DNA of 64,000 nucleotides from Cohnella endophytica. GTDB taxonomy: Bacteria > Bacillota > Bacilli > Paenibacillales > Paenibacillaceae. The stretch is taken from positions 1-64,000 of the forward strand of contig NZ_RBZM01000003.1 of assembly GCF_003628305.1 (NCBI RefSeq), written 5' to 3'. The position numbers were made by a program, and so were the translations under genes. This document shows positions 1 to 7,835 of this stretch, one piece after another; positions within the stretch are counted from its first letter, which is position 1, and each line of letters opens with the position of its first letter. The notes under the pieces are model-generated. The model saw nothing but the letters and a program-made list of their open reading frames with translations, did no database searches and was not told the DNA's origin.

Positions 1-5
1 ATCTG

Positions 6-123
6 GTCTGGTAGCAATTGCGGAGGGGTTCCACGCGTACCCATCCCGAACACGACCGTTAAGACCTCCAGCGCCGATGGTACTTGGACCGCAGGGTCCT
101 GGGAGAGTAGGACGTTGCCAGGC
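6..123 (+). rRNA. rrf: 5S ribosomal RNA
   Basis: Typical bacterial 5S rRNA at the end of an rrn operon. The 5' end (GTCTGGT at 6-12) pairs with the 3' end (GCCAGGC at 117-123) to close helix I, and the conserved CCCATCCCGAACACG block is at 41-55. The 16S and 23S genes would lie left of the window. A tRNA cluster follows after 24 bases. Confidence 0.95.
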
Positions 124-147
124 TGGATCACAAAGCTTTGCTTACAT

Positions 148-223
148 TCCCTGATAGCTCAGTTGGTAGAGCACTCGACTGTTAATCGAGTTGTCACAGG
201 TTCGAGTCCTGTTCGGGGAGCCA
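148..223 (+). tRNA. tRNA-Asn (GTT)
   Basis: Cloverleaf with a TCCCTGA/TCGGGGA acceptor stem, anticodon GTT at 181-183 and encoded CCA. First tRNA after the 5S gene, as in the rrn-linked clusters of Bacilli. Confidence 0.95.
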
Positions 224-226
224 TTT

Positions 227-319
227 GGAGAGGTGTCCGAGTTTGGTCGAAGGAGCACGATTGGAAATCGTGTAGGCGCCTAAAGCGTCTCGAGGGTTCG
301 AATCCCTCTCTCTCCGCCA
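227..319 (+). tRNA. tRNA-Ser (GGA)
   Basis: Class II tRNA with a long variable arm. Anticodon GGA at 263-265, CACGA/TCGTG anticodon stem, CCA encoded. Confidence 0.95.
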
Positions 320-338
320 CTATTTTTCCTGTAAGCAT

Positions 339-413
339 GGCCCCTTGGTCAAGCGGTTAAGACACCTCCCTTTCACGGAGGTAACAGGGGTTCGAATCCC
401 CTAGGGGTCACCA
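339..413 (+). tRNA. tRNA-Glu (TTC)
   Basis: Cloverleaf with anticodon TTC at 372-374 in a CCTCC/GGAGG stem; CCA encoded. It is followed by a tRNA-free gap of 103 bases. Confidence 0.95.
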
Positions 414-446
414 TCTTTAACAAAAAGAATTACCAGAAATTGAGGG

Positions 447-476
447 TTGCATTACATAGGCGATATGAGTTATGAT
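447..476 (+). promoter_or_regulatory. candidate internal sigma-A promoter in the tRNA cluster
   Basis: TTGCAT at 447-452, an 18-base spacer and TATGAT at 471-476, in the gap between tRNA-Glu and tRNA-fMet (414-516). The gap contains no tRNA fold that I can find. The site would let the twelve downstream tRNAs be transcribed independently of the rRNA operon. This is inference from consensus match only. Confidence 0.55.
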
Positions 477-516
477 AATAAATGTCGCTTTAAGAAGTAA
501 CCTAAATGATTAACGA

Positions 517-593
<77 letters not shown>

Positions 594-631
594 AATGAAC
601 TACCCTCGGCTCATTACCGAGTAACTAACGT

Positions 632-708
632 GGAGCTGTGGTGTAGTGGCCTAACATGCCTGCCTGTCACGCAGGAGACCGCGGGTTCGAATCCCGTCAG
701 CTCCGCCA
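632..708 (+). tRNA. tRNA-Asp (GTC)
   Basis: GGAGCTG acceptor strand, anticodon GTC at 666-668, encoded CCA. Confidence 0.95.
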
Positions 709-724
709 TCTTTACACTTAGTTA

Positions 725-800
725 GGCTCGATAGCTCAGCTGGTAGAGCAGAGGACTGAAAATCCTCGTGTCGGCGGTTCGATTCCGTCTCGAGCCACCA
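725..800 (+). tRNA. tRNA-Phe (GAA)
   Basis: GGCTCGA acceptor strand, anticodon GAA at 758-760, encoded CCA. Confidence 0.95.
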
Positions 801-826
801 TTAACACAAAGAACCAAATACGTTAC

Positions 827-902
<76 letters not shown>

Positions 903-920
903 TTTTCTTCTCCTGATCGT

Positions 921-1004
921 GGAGGATTAGCGAAGTGGCCAAACGCGGGAGACTGTAAATCTCTTCCTCACGGTTCGGTGGTTCGAATCCATCATCCTCC
1001 ACCA
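921..1004 (+). tRNA. tRNA-Tyr (GTA)
   Basis: Class II tRNA with a long variable arm, GGAGGAT acceptor strand, anticodon GTA at 955-957, encoded CCA. Confidence 0.95.
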
Positions 1005-1019
1005 TTTTCTACTCTTCGT

Positions 1020-1093
1020 AGGGGCATAGTTTAAGGGTAGAACAGCGGTCTCCAAAACCGTTAGTGTGGGTTCAATTCCTGCTGCCCCTGCCA
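1020..1093 (+). tRNA. tRNA-Trp (CCA)
   Basis: AGGGGCA/TGCCCCT acceptor stem, anticodon CCA at 1052-1054. This tRNA is the effector of the T-box leader of trpS at 53700-53997. Confidence 0.95.
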
Positions 1094-1116
1094 ATTGAAT
1101 ATTGCATTAAAGTCAT

Positions 1117-1193
1117 GGCGGTCGTGGCGAAGTGGTTAACGCATCGGTTTGTGGATCCGACATTCGGGGGTTCAATTCCCCTCGTCCGCCCCA
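1117..1193 (+). tRNA. tRNA-His (GTG)
   Basis: Anticodon GTG at 1151-1153, with the extra G(-1) at 1117 facing C73, the identity element of tRNA-His. Two positions look like U-U mismatches: 5-68 in the acceptor stem and 31-39 at the end of the anticodon stem. The rest of the cloverleaf is sound. Confidence 0.92.
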
Positions 1194-1214
1194 TTTTCAC
1201 CAATAGAACTTTGT

Positions 1215-1288
1215 TGGGGATTAGCCAAGCGGTAAGGCAACGGACTTTGACTCCGTCATCCAAGGTTCGAATCCTTGATCCCCAGCCA
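1215..1288 (+). tRNA. tRNA-Gln (TTG)
   Basis: TGGGGAT acceptor strand, anticodon TTG at 1247-1249, encoded CCA. Confidence 0.95.
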
Positions 1289-1295
1289 TTTATAT

Positions 1296-1370
1296 GCGGA
1301 AATAGCTCAGTGGTAGAGCATCTCGTTGCCAACGAGAAGGTCGCGGGTTCGAGCCCCGTTTTCCGCTCCA
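1296..1370 (+). tRNA. tRNA-Gly (GCC)
   Basis: GCGGAAA acceptor strand, anticodon GCC at 1328-1330 in a TCTCG/CGAGA stem, encoded CCA. Confidence 0.95.
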
Positions 1371-1386
1371 ATATCTTTAAGCCTTT

Positions 1387-1460
1387 GGCGCCATAGCCAA
1401 GTGGTAAGGCAGAGCTCTGCAAAAGCTCTACCCCCAGTTCGAGTCTGGGTGGCGCCTCCA
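1387..1460 (+). tRNA. tRNA-Cys (GCA)
   Basis: GGCGCCA acceptor strand, anticodon GCA at 1419-1421, encoded CCA. Confidence 0.95.
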
Positions 1461-1474
1461 AAATGCTTAAACAT

Positions 1475-1551
1475 GCGCCCTTAGCTCAGCTGGATAGAGC
1501 GTTTGACTACGAATCAAAAGGCCAGGAGTTCGAATCTCTTAGGGCGCGCCA
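1475..1551 (+). tRNA. tRNA-Arg (ACG)
   Basis: GCGCCCT acceptor strand and anticodon ACG at 1509-1511; the wobble A is normally converted to inosine by TadA. CCA encoded. Confidence 0.95.
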
Positions 1552-1569
1552 AGTAAGAAAATTGAATAT

Positions 1570-1655
<86 letters not shown>

Positions 1656-1667
1656 TACAAAATCAGT

Positions 1668-1711
1668 AAGCTTCTAAGGCATTCACATGCTTTAGGAGCT
1701 TTATTTCTTTA
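1668..1711 (+). terminator. terminator 1 of the rRNA-tRNA operon
   Basis: A fully paired 15-bp stem (1668-1682 with 1687-1701, two G-U pairs) with a four-base loop, followed by a T-rich run. It lies 12 bases after the last tRNA. Confidence 0.9.
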
Positions 1712-1734
1712 TACGGAAACATAAGATGCCGAAG

Positions 1735-1768
1735 AAGCAGCGGGTGATATTCTGCCTGCTGCTTTTTT
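1735..1768 (+). terminator. terminator 2 of the rRNA-tRNA operon
   Basis: A 10-bp stem (AAGCAGCGGG with CCTGCTGCTT) followed by TTTTTT. It backs up the first terminator, as is common after strongly transcribed stable-RNA operons. Confidence 0.88.
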
Positions 1769-1849
1769 GGGTTTTAAAGACAAACGGCCTTAGGAATAAG
1801 AGAAAACATGGAGAGAACGAAGTGTCCGTTCGGATCACGCCCTAACAAA

Positions 1850-1866
1850 TGTCATGTAATATGACA
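1850..1866. promoter_or_regulatory. inverted repeat upstream of the sugar ABC operon
   Basis: TGTCAT-N5-ATGACA, a perfect 6-bp inverted repeat, 42 bases before the cre site. It could be an operator for a local regulator; there is no direct evidence for what binds it. Confidence 0.35.
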
Positions 1867-1907
1867 CAACACAAACGTGAATATTACTAATTACAAAATC
1901 CAAAAAA

Positions 1908-1922
1908 ATGTAAACGGAACCA
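1908..1922. promoter_or_regulatory. candidate cre site (CcpA) upstream of the sugar ABC operon
   Basis: ATGTAAACGGAACCA fits every position of the Bacillus cre consensus WTGNAANCGNWNNCW. It lies about 70 bases upstream of the candidate promoter and 140 upstream of the binding-protein gene. The position would suit carbon catabolite control of a sugar importer. Confidence 0.6.
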
Positions 1923-1990
1923 TATTGTTGCCCGACGCATAAAAAAACATCGCAGACAAAATCTAGCCAATAAAAACAAAAATAAACCAT

Positions 1991-2018
1991 TTGAACGTTA
2001 TGTTAATTCACATACTAT
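1991..2018 (+). promoter_or_regulatory. candidate promoter of the sugar ABC operon
   Basis: TTGAAC at 1991-1996, a 16-base spacer and TACTAT at 2013-2018. The match is imperfect, which suits an activated promoter under the AraC-type regulator encoded downstream. The rest of the gap 1769-2062 is AT-rich and shows no gene. Confidence 0.4.
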
Positions 2019-2062
2019 TGGTTTAGGCACAGAAGCCGAGTTGAATAGGGAGGAAATAAACA

Positions 2063-3364
2063 ATGAAGAAAAACGTAACGATTTCTCTTGCATTAACGTT
2101 AGGCGTGGGACTGCTAGCAGGTTGCGGCAATTCGAATAACGATTCGAACGTTTCGCCGTCTGCCTCCGCTACTACGGAGCCAGGCGCAAGCTCGACGGAG
2201 TCGGCAGCAGCCTCAGAACTTTCGGGAACGATTATCTGGGCTACTCACCGCACGGAACTGGTCGATACCGACCTAAAGAGATACGTAGAGAAGTTCGAAG
2301 CGAAATATCCAGGTACAACGGTTAAGATCGAGGGCCTTAAAGATTACGAGCAGACGATTCGGGTGCGGATGGCCGGTAACGAATTGCCGGACGTACTGTC
2401 TCTAGTAGAAACAACCAAGGCGGATTTGCCGAAGTTCTACGAGCCGTTGGACGATCTGGGCTTGAACGATAACATATACTTCAAAGACTACAACACCTAT
2501 GAAGGAAAACTGTACGGAATTACTCAGCAAGCCGCGATCAACGGACTAGTATACAACAAGAAAGCATTCGAGACTGCCGGCATCGCGGAGCCGCCTAAGA
2601 CGCTGGACGAATTGTTCGCGGATGCCGAGAAGCTGAAAGCCGCAGGCATCGTTCCGATGGCTACGTCCTTCAAAGATGGCTGGACGCTGCAATACTGGAC
2701 CGATCCGGCGGAATTCATCTACGGCAGCACGAACCTTCGCAACGACAAGATCAAGACGGACACTCCTTTCACCGTAGACGGTCCTTACGGACAAGGTCTT
2801 GGCATTCTGAAACAGCTGTACGAGAAAGGCGATCTGGAGAAGGATATCTATTCCGCCAACTGGGATCAAACCCAGAAGGACATCGCTTCGGGCAAGACGG
2901 CTATGATGTATATTGGCAACTGGTTCTTCTCGAACCTCGTTTCCGCAGGCTTGCCGCTTGAAGACATCGGTTTCGCACCGCTTCCTTACGATAATAGCGG
3001 AACTTACAAAGGCATGATGCGCAACGACTGGGCTTACGCGGTCAGCTCGACGAGCAAAAACAAACCGCTGGCCAAAGCGTTCGTCAAATTCATGCTCGAG
3101 GAGTCCGGAGACGAAGCAGATCATATGTTCATCTCCCCTCTGAAAGACAAAAAACAAGACTTCCCGCAGCTGACGCAATTCATGAGCTATAACCCGACGA
3201 TGCTGGAAGCTCAGTCAATCAGCGTGGAAGTAACGGCAGCCGAGAACAAAATGCAATTCGACCCGTTCAAATTCATCCAAGAAGCGACGGTAGGCAAGCT
3301 GCAGGACGTATTCAACGGGTATAACAAGAAGTGGAAAGCGGCTAAAGAGGCTGCAAGCAAATAA
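2063..3364 (+). CDS. sugar ABC transporter substrate-binding lipoprotein
   Basis: Extracellular solute-binding protein of family 1 (UgpB/MalE-like), 433 residues. It captures a sugar or oligosaccharide outside the cell and delivers it to the two permeases encoded next. A lipoprotein signal peptide ends in the lipobox LLAGC with Cys21 as the lipidated residue, followed by a Ser/Thr/Asn-rich linker and the two-lobed binding domain. RBS GGGAGG lies before the ATG. A strong stem-loop after the gene probably keeps its message more abundant than that of the permeases. No ATP-binding subunit is encoded in the locus; such importers commonly share a general MsmX-type ATPase. The substrate cannot be read from sequence; the GH35 enzyme nearby suggests galactosides. 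Confidence 0.9.
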   Translation: MKKNVTISLALTLGVGLLAGCGNSNNDSNVSPSASATTEPGASSTESAAASELSGTIIWATHRTELVDTDLKRYVEKFEAKYPGTTVKIEGLKDYEQTIRVRMAGNELPDVLSLVETTKADLPKFYEPLDDLGLNDNIYFKDYNTYEGKLYGITQQAAINGLVYNKKAFETAGIAEPPKTLDELFADAEKLKAAGIVPMATSFKDGWTLQYWTDPAEFIYGSTNLRNDKIKTDTPFTVDGPYGQGLGILKQLYEKGDLEKDIYSANWDQTQKDIASGKTAMMYIGNWFFSNLVSAGLPLEDIGFAPLPYDNSGTYKGMMRNDWAYAVSSTSKNKPLAKAFVKFMLEESGDEADHMFISPLKDKKQDFPQLTQFMSYNPTMLEAQSISVEVTAAENKMQFDPFKFIQEATVGKLQDVFNGYNKKWKAAKEAASK

Positions 3365-3395
3365 TCGTACCAATCGCATACGCCTCGCGAAGACC

Positions 3396-3437
3396 GACAA
3401 AATGGATGGCTGGTCACCCCAGACCATCCATTTTGTC
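3396..3437 (+). terminator. intra-operon stem-loop (leaky terminator or mRNA stabiliser)
   Basis: A perfect 14-bp stem (3396-3409 with 3424-3437), extended by an inner TGG/CCA, followed only by an interrupted T-rich run. It sits between the binding-protein gene and the first permease gene. In malE-malF-type operons such hairpins raise binding-protein yield over permease yield. Confidence 0.75.
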
Positions 3438-3475
3438 GTCCTTATTTTACTTCAAGGCAAGAAAGGGGAGAGACG

Positions 3476-4363
3476 ATGGTCAACAACTTATCCTATCGCC
3501 AGCAGAAAACAATTCTGATCATCCTGTTTCTGCTTGTCCCGCTTACTTTGCTCGGCCTGTTCTCCTTATATCCCGCAGTCTATTTGATCTATTTAAGCTT
3601 TATGAGCTGGGACGGATTCAGTCCGGACAAAACGTGGGCCGGTATCGCCAATTACAAGGATGTGTTCGCTAACAAAGAAATTTGGAACGCTTTTTCGCAT
3701 AACTTCGTTTACTTGGGCTGGGGTCTCCTTCAGAACGCGATGGGTTTGATGTTCGCGCTGATCCTCAACTCCCGGTTGCGCGGACGCAACGTTTACAGGG
3801 TCGTGCTGTTCATGCCTTACATTATGAACGGCGTTGCCGTGGCTTACATGTTTAACTACGTGTTCAACTCGGAATACGGCTCTCTGAACACGTTGCTGCA
3901 CGCGGTGGGGCTTGATTCTCTGGCCATTAGTTGGTTCGGATCCCCCAAAGTCGTGAATCACGCGCTCGGGTTCATCACTTTATGGAAGTTCATGGGGCTG
4001 AACATGGTCATCTACCTGGCTGCCCTGCAGTCGGTTCCTTCGGAAATTATCGAAGCCGCCCGCATGGACGGCGCCACGCGCTTTCAATCGGTTCGCCACG
4101 TTATTCTGCCTAATATGATGAGGGTAATCGAGTTGAATTTGTTCCTTACCATTATCGGCACCTTGGAGATTTTCGATCTTCCGTTCTTGCTCACGAAAGG
4201 CGGACCGCTCGGGGCGAGCGATACGTTCCTTACGAAGACGGTCGAAATGGCGTTCAAATTCAATAATTTCGGAGTCGCATCCGCGATGAGCCTTACGTTG
4301 ATCGCTTTCGTTATCGTTATTCTGAGCGTACAAAGATGGGTAACCAGGAGGTGGGGAGATTGA
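3476..4363 (+). CDS. sugar ABC transporter permease, MalF/UgpA type
   Basis: Inner-membrane permease, 295 residues, binding-protein-dependent transport (BPD_transp_1) family. About six hydrophobic segments are visible. The cytoplasmic EAA loop that contacts the ATPase is at about residues 190-210 (EAARMDGA followed by a conserved ILP). RBS AAAGGGGAG before ATG. The stop codon overlaps the start of the second permease by four bases (TTGA), so the two are translationally coupled. Confidence 0.92.
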   Translation: MVNNLSYRQQKTILIILFLLVPLTLLGLFSLYPAVYLIYLSFMSWDGFSPDKTWAGIANYKDVFANKEIWNAFSHNFVYLGWGLLQNAMGLMFALILNSRLRGRNVYRVVLFMPYIMNGVAVAYMFNYVFNSEYGSLNTLLHAVGLDSLAISWFGSPKVVNHALGFITLWKFMGLNMVIYLAALQSVPSEIIEAARMDGATRFQSVRHVILPNMMRVIELNLFLTIIGTLEIFDLPFLLTKGGPLGASDTFLTKTVEMAFKFNNFGVASAMSLTLIAFVIVILSVQRWVTRRWGD

Positions 4364-5193
4364 ACGCGACACGCTTCCGGCCGATCGGGTTGTTCAAGCA
4401 TGTTTTGTTATTGCTCGCCGTTGCGGCGATTGTGTTTCCGCCTTATATTCTCGTAATGAACGCATTCAAGAGCAAGATCGAATTCTCGCAGACGAGCGTC
4501 TTTAAGCTGCCGGCCAGCTTTCTGAATTTCGACAACTTCGTCTCGGTCATGCAACGGGCTCACTTGGAACGGGCGTACCTGAATACGTTGACTATCATCG
4601 TCATCGCGGTTATCGGCAACGTTTTGTTGGGAACGATGGTCGCCTTCATTCTGGGCCGCTTCGAATTCGCGTTGAAGAAGACGGTTTTCGGCGCCTATAT
4701 CGCCGTCTCGTTCGTACCGACCATTACGACGCAGGTCGCGACGTTTACGGTCATTCACAATTTGCATCTGTATAACACGATATGGGCTTCCATCGTCTTG
4801 CACTTCGGTACGAGCGTGCTTCAGATTTTCATTTATTTACAGTTCATCCGCAACATCCCGAAAGAATTGGACGAAGCCGCGATGATGGAAGGCGCTTCCC
4901 TGTTCAGGATTTTCAGGACCATCATTTTCCCGCTGTTGGCTCCCGCCACGGCTACGATCGCCATCATTAAGACGATCGATATTTACAACGACATGTTCAT
5001 CCCATATTTATACATGCCTTCCCGCAGTTTGACCGTCGTCTCCACGAGCCTTATGAATTTTTCGTCGGAGCGCAGCACGGAATGGGAAATGATGTCGGCG
5101 GCCATTCTCATGATTATGGTTCCGATCGTCGCGCTTTATTTGTTCTTCCAGAAGTACGTGTTTGCCGGGATCGTGACCGGTGCAGTAAAATAA
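4360..5193 (+). CDS. sugar ABC transporter permease, MalG/UgpE type
   Basis: Second permease of the importer, 277 residues from TTG at 4360. This start is preferred because AGGAGGTGGGG lies just upstream and it overlaps the previous stop as TTGA; an in-frame ATG at 4336 has no comparable RBS. The protein has about six membrane segments and an EAA loop (DEAAMMEGAS) at about residues 170-190. It pairs with the MalF-type subunit to form the channel. Confidence 0.92.
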   Translation: MNATRFRPIGLFKHVLLLLAVAAIVFPPYILVMNAFKSKIEFSQTSVFKLPASFLNFDNFVSVMQRAHLERAYLNTLTIIVIAVIGNVLLGTMVAFILGRFEFALKKTVFGAYIAVSFVPTITTQVATFTVIHNLHLYNTIWASIVLHFGTSVLQIFIYLQFIRNIPKELDEAAMMEGASLFRIFRTIIFPLLAPATATIAIIKTIDIYNDMFIPYLYMPSRSLTVVSTSLMNFSSERSTEWEMMSAAILMIMVPIVALYLFFQKYVFAGIVTGAVK

Positions 5194-5229
5194 CTGTACT
5201 CGATCAACGGACAACTAGGAGGAACGGAC

Positions 5230-7056
5230 ATGAGCAGAGGGACCGGGGATAGCGCGATTCGGAAGACGGCGGAGAAGCTGTGGGTCATTTTCGCCAACTT
5301 GAACATGCAGCAGAAGCTGCTTATCGTGTTCCTGTCCCTCGTCTGCCTGCCGGTCGTCATGGCCAGCTACGCTTCCTCTTATTATTATACGCGCTCTATT
5401 AAAGCCAACACGATCGCCTACGCCACGGAGATTACCTCCAAAATGATGGTGAAGCTCGACGATTACGTTACCGATCTCTATAACATGTCGGCCATGCCGC
5501 TCTATAACAGCGATTTTCTTGAATGGCTCGCGGACCCGAATATTGAATTGCAAAAGATCAAATCGATGGATCTCTATATCGAGAACTTGAACAAAATCAA
5601 GCCGGAGACGATGTCGGTATACGTCTTCGATAATTTCGGCAATGCCTATTTCAATATCAAGTCCTTATCCAAGCGCAATAACTTAGGGGAAGTGAAGGAG
5701 GAATGGGCGAAGATTGCCGAGGAAGGCGGCGGCCGGCCACAACTGGTGAGCACCCGGGAAGTGTCGACGGATAAAAATTCGTATTACGCATTTTCGGTCA
5801 TCAGACAATTGAAGCAGCTAAGCGATATGAGTCCCATCGGATTTATCGCGTTCGATACGAACATTACGGCGATTAATCGGCAAATTCAAGACGTCGATCA
5901 AGTGACGAAGGGAAAAACGATTCTCGTCGACGAGAAAAACAATGTCGTGTTCGATAGCGACAATAAGCTGATGACCCAAGATTTATCAAACGACGAATCC
6001 ATTCGCAAAGCGACGTCGAACATAGGCTCTTTCCCTATCGAGGTCGAAGGGAAATCGTATATTTGCGCCTATGCGGAATCCGCGCTTACCAAATGGAAGA
6101 TGTTTGTCTATATTCCGATGGAAGAAGCGACGCGACAAGCTACGTTAACCCGCAACATCACTTTGCTTATGACGGGTCTATTCGTTACCGTCGCGTTACT
6201 GATCGCCATTGCGATTTCGTATGCGCTTACTCGGCCGTTGAGCAAGATTAAAACGTTGATGCAAGAAGTGCAGACGGGCAATCTGGACGTCAGCTTTAAT
6301 CAGAAGTATCGGGACGAGGTCGGTCTGCTCGGAAGGCATTTCAATATTATGATCCATCGGGTCAGAGATTTGCTTGAGGAAGTGAAGCAGACGCAGTCGC
6401 GCAAGAAAGAGGCGGAGTTCGCGGCGCTGCAAAGTCAGATCAATCCCCACTTCATCTATAACACGCTCGAGATGATCCGCATGAGAGCGGAACTGAACGA
6501 CGACGAGGAAGTGGCGGATATGACGTTTACGTTAGGCAAGCTGCTCCGCTATGGGGTAAATCACGAGGAACAGCTAGTCACCGTCGGTCAAGAGTTGGAG
6601 CATCTGAACAACTACATGCTATTGCAGAATTCGCGGTTCTCGAATAAATTCCAACTCATAAACGAGATTCCCGGTGTTGATTACGGTATTCCGTGCATTA
6701 AGCTGATGTTCCAGCCCCTCGTCGAGAACGCCATACATTACGCTTTCAAGAATCGGCTCGAAGCGGGAACGATTCGTCTTTCCGTCGTTCATGAAGGAAA
6801 GGATGTCGTCTTTACCGTTGCCGATGACGGTTGCGGCATGGATGCCTTGAAACTCGGTGCTTTAAGAGAGCGCATGCGAGGAAACCGTGAGCTTACGGGC
6901 GGGAAAGGAATCGGTCTTCGCAACGTGAACGATCGCATTAAGCTCCAATTCGGCGAAACGTACGGATTGCGAGTGGAGAGTCGGGAGAACGAAGGCACGA
7001 AGATTACGATTCGGATACCAGATAGACGGTTGAGCGAGGAGGTCTTGGAATGCTGA
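5230..7056 (+). CDS. YesM-type sensor histidine kinase
   Basis: Membrane sensor kinase of 608 residues. An N-terminal membrane segment (about 35-55), a long extracellular sensor region, a second membrane segment (about 315-335), a HAMP linker, a His_kinase domain with the phosphorylated His407 (QINPHFIYNTLE), and a HATPase domain with the DDGCGMD and GKGIGLRN boxes. YesM/YesN pairs adjacent to sugar ABC importers generally sense extracellular saccharides or binding protein and switch on the transporter operon. RBS GGAGGA before ATG; the end overlaps the regulator gene. Confidence 0.93.
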   Translation: MSRGTGDSAIRKTAEKLWVIFANLNMQQKLLIVFLSLVCLPVVMASYASSYYYTRSIKANTIAYATEITSKMMVKLDDYVTDLYNMSAMPLYNSDFLEWLADPNIELQKIKSMDLYIENLNKIKPETMSVYVFDNFGNAYFNIKSLSKRNNLGEVKEEWAKIAEEGGGRPQLVSTREVSTDKNSYYAFSVIRQLKQLSDMSPIGFIAFDTNITAINRQIQDVDQVTKGKTILVDEKNNVVFDSDNKLMTQDLSNDESIRKATSNIGSFPIEVEGKSYICAYAESALTKWKMFVYIPMEEATRQATLTRNITLLMTGLFVTVALLIAIAISYALTRPLSKIKTLMQEVQTGNLDVSFNQKYRDEVGLLGRHFNIMIHRVRDLLEEVKQTQSRKKEAEFAALQSQINPHFIYNTLEMIRMRAELNDDEEVADMTFTLGKLLRYGVNHEEQLVTVGQELEHLNNYMLLQNSRFSNKFQLINEIPGVDYGIPCIKLMFQPLVENAIHYAFKNRLEAGTIRLSVVHEGKDVVFTVADDGCGMDALKLGALRERMRGNRELTGGKGIGLRNVNDRIKLQFGETYGLRVESRENEGTKITIRIPDRRLSEEVLEC

Positions 7057-7823
7057 AAGTAATGGTCATCGACGACGAGGAGCAGATTCGCCACGGCATC
7101 GTGAAAATTTTGTCCCGATATCCGGGTCAACTGGAAGTAGCGGGTCAGCACGCCAACGGCCTGGAAGCCATGCTCCAGCTATCGGGTATGGAGGCCGGCG
7201 ATCTAGACGTCATTCTTACCGATATCGAGATGCCGATGATGAACGGGCTCGATTTTATCGAACGAGCCAAAAGCAGTCTGCCTCATCTGTGCATCATCGT
7301 GCTAAGCGGGTACAACGATTTCGAATATGCCCGCAAAGCGATGAGGGCGGGGGCAGCCGATTATTTGTTGAAGCCGATGGACAAAGTGGAAGTGTTCCGA
7401 ATGCTCTCCCGGATCGAGGAAACCAAGTCCGCTTCTTCCAAGGCCGGTCCGCCTACGGAAGTTTCTCCGGCGGCTCCCGTGCAATCCAACTCGGAGAAGA
7501 CGACCGCGGAACGAATCCGCAAGCTGATCGAACAAGATTACAGCCGGGAGATCGATTTGAAATACATCGCCGACAAGATAGGGTTCAATGCAAGCTATAT
7601 CAGCAAATTATTCAGTAGGGAAACCGGAGAAACAATTACGGATTGCTTGAACAAGGTTCGGATCGCGAAAGCCAAGCAGTTCCTAAAGGACCATCCCGGG
7701 CTGAAGGTTTACGAAATCGCCCATAGCGTGGGCTACGGCGACAAGATCTATTTTCAGAAGCTGTTCAAACGAATGGTCGGCGTGACCCCGCTCGAGTATC
7801 GCACGGGCGCGCCCGACGGATAG
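7050..7823 (+). CDS. YesN-type response regulator, AraC family
   Basis: Response regulator of 257 residues that overlaps the kinase gene by seven bases. N-terminal receiver domain with Asp58 (LTDIEMP) as the likely phosphorylation site and Lys in LLKP; C-terminal AraC-type double helix-turn-helix (about residues 150-255). It is short for YesN proteins, which are often about 500 residues with an extra middle domain; here a Ser/Pro-rich linker joins receiver and DNA-binding domain directly. RBS GAGGAGG. The likely target is the promoter in front of the binding-protein gene. Confidence 0.93.
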   Translation: MLKVMVIDDEEQIRHGIVKILSRYPGQLEVAGQHANGLEAMLQLSGMEAGDLDVILTDIEMPMMNGLDFIERAKSSLPHLCIIVLSGYNDFEYARKAMRAGAADYLLKPMDKVEVFRMLSRIEETKSASSKAGPPTEVSPAAPVQSNSEKTTAERIRKLIEQDYSREIDLKYIADKIGFNASYISKLFSRETGETITDCLNKVRIAKAKQFLKDHPGLKVYEIAHSVGYGDKIYFQKLFKRMVGVTPLEYRTGAPDG

Positions 7824-7835
7824 GAGAGAGTAAGC

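Noticed and set aside
1072..1461. A minus-strand frame whose product contains KTGLEPATFSL- and SRIRTLDDG-like stretches, common in annotated hypothetical proteins
   Set aside because: These are the well-known false translations of tRNA genes read in antisense.
2546..3178. A 210-codon minus-strand frame opposite the binding-protein gene
   Set aside because: Mirror frame of a highly biased coding sequence; no RBS and Arg/Val/Phe-rich nonsense composition. The same applies to other long antisense frames, for example 7683-8357, 18040-18669 and 61015-61734.
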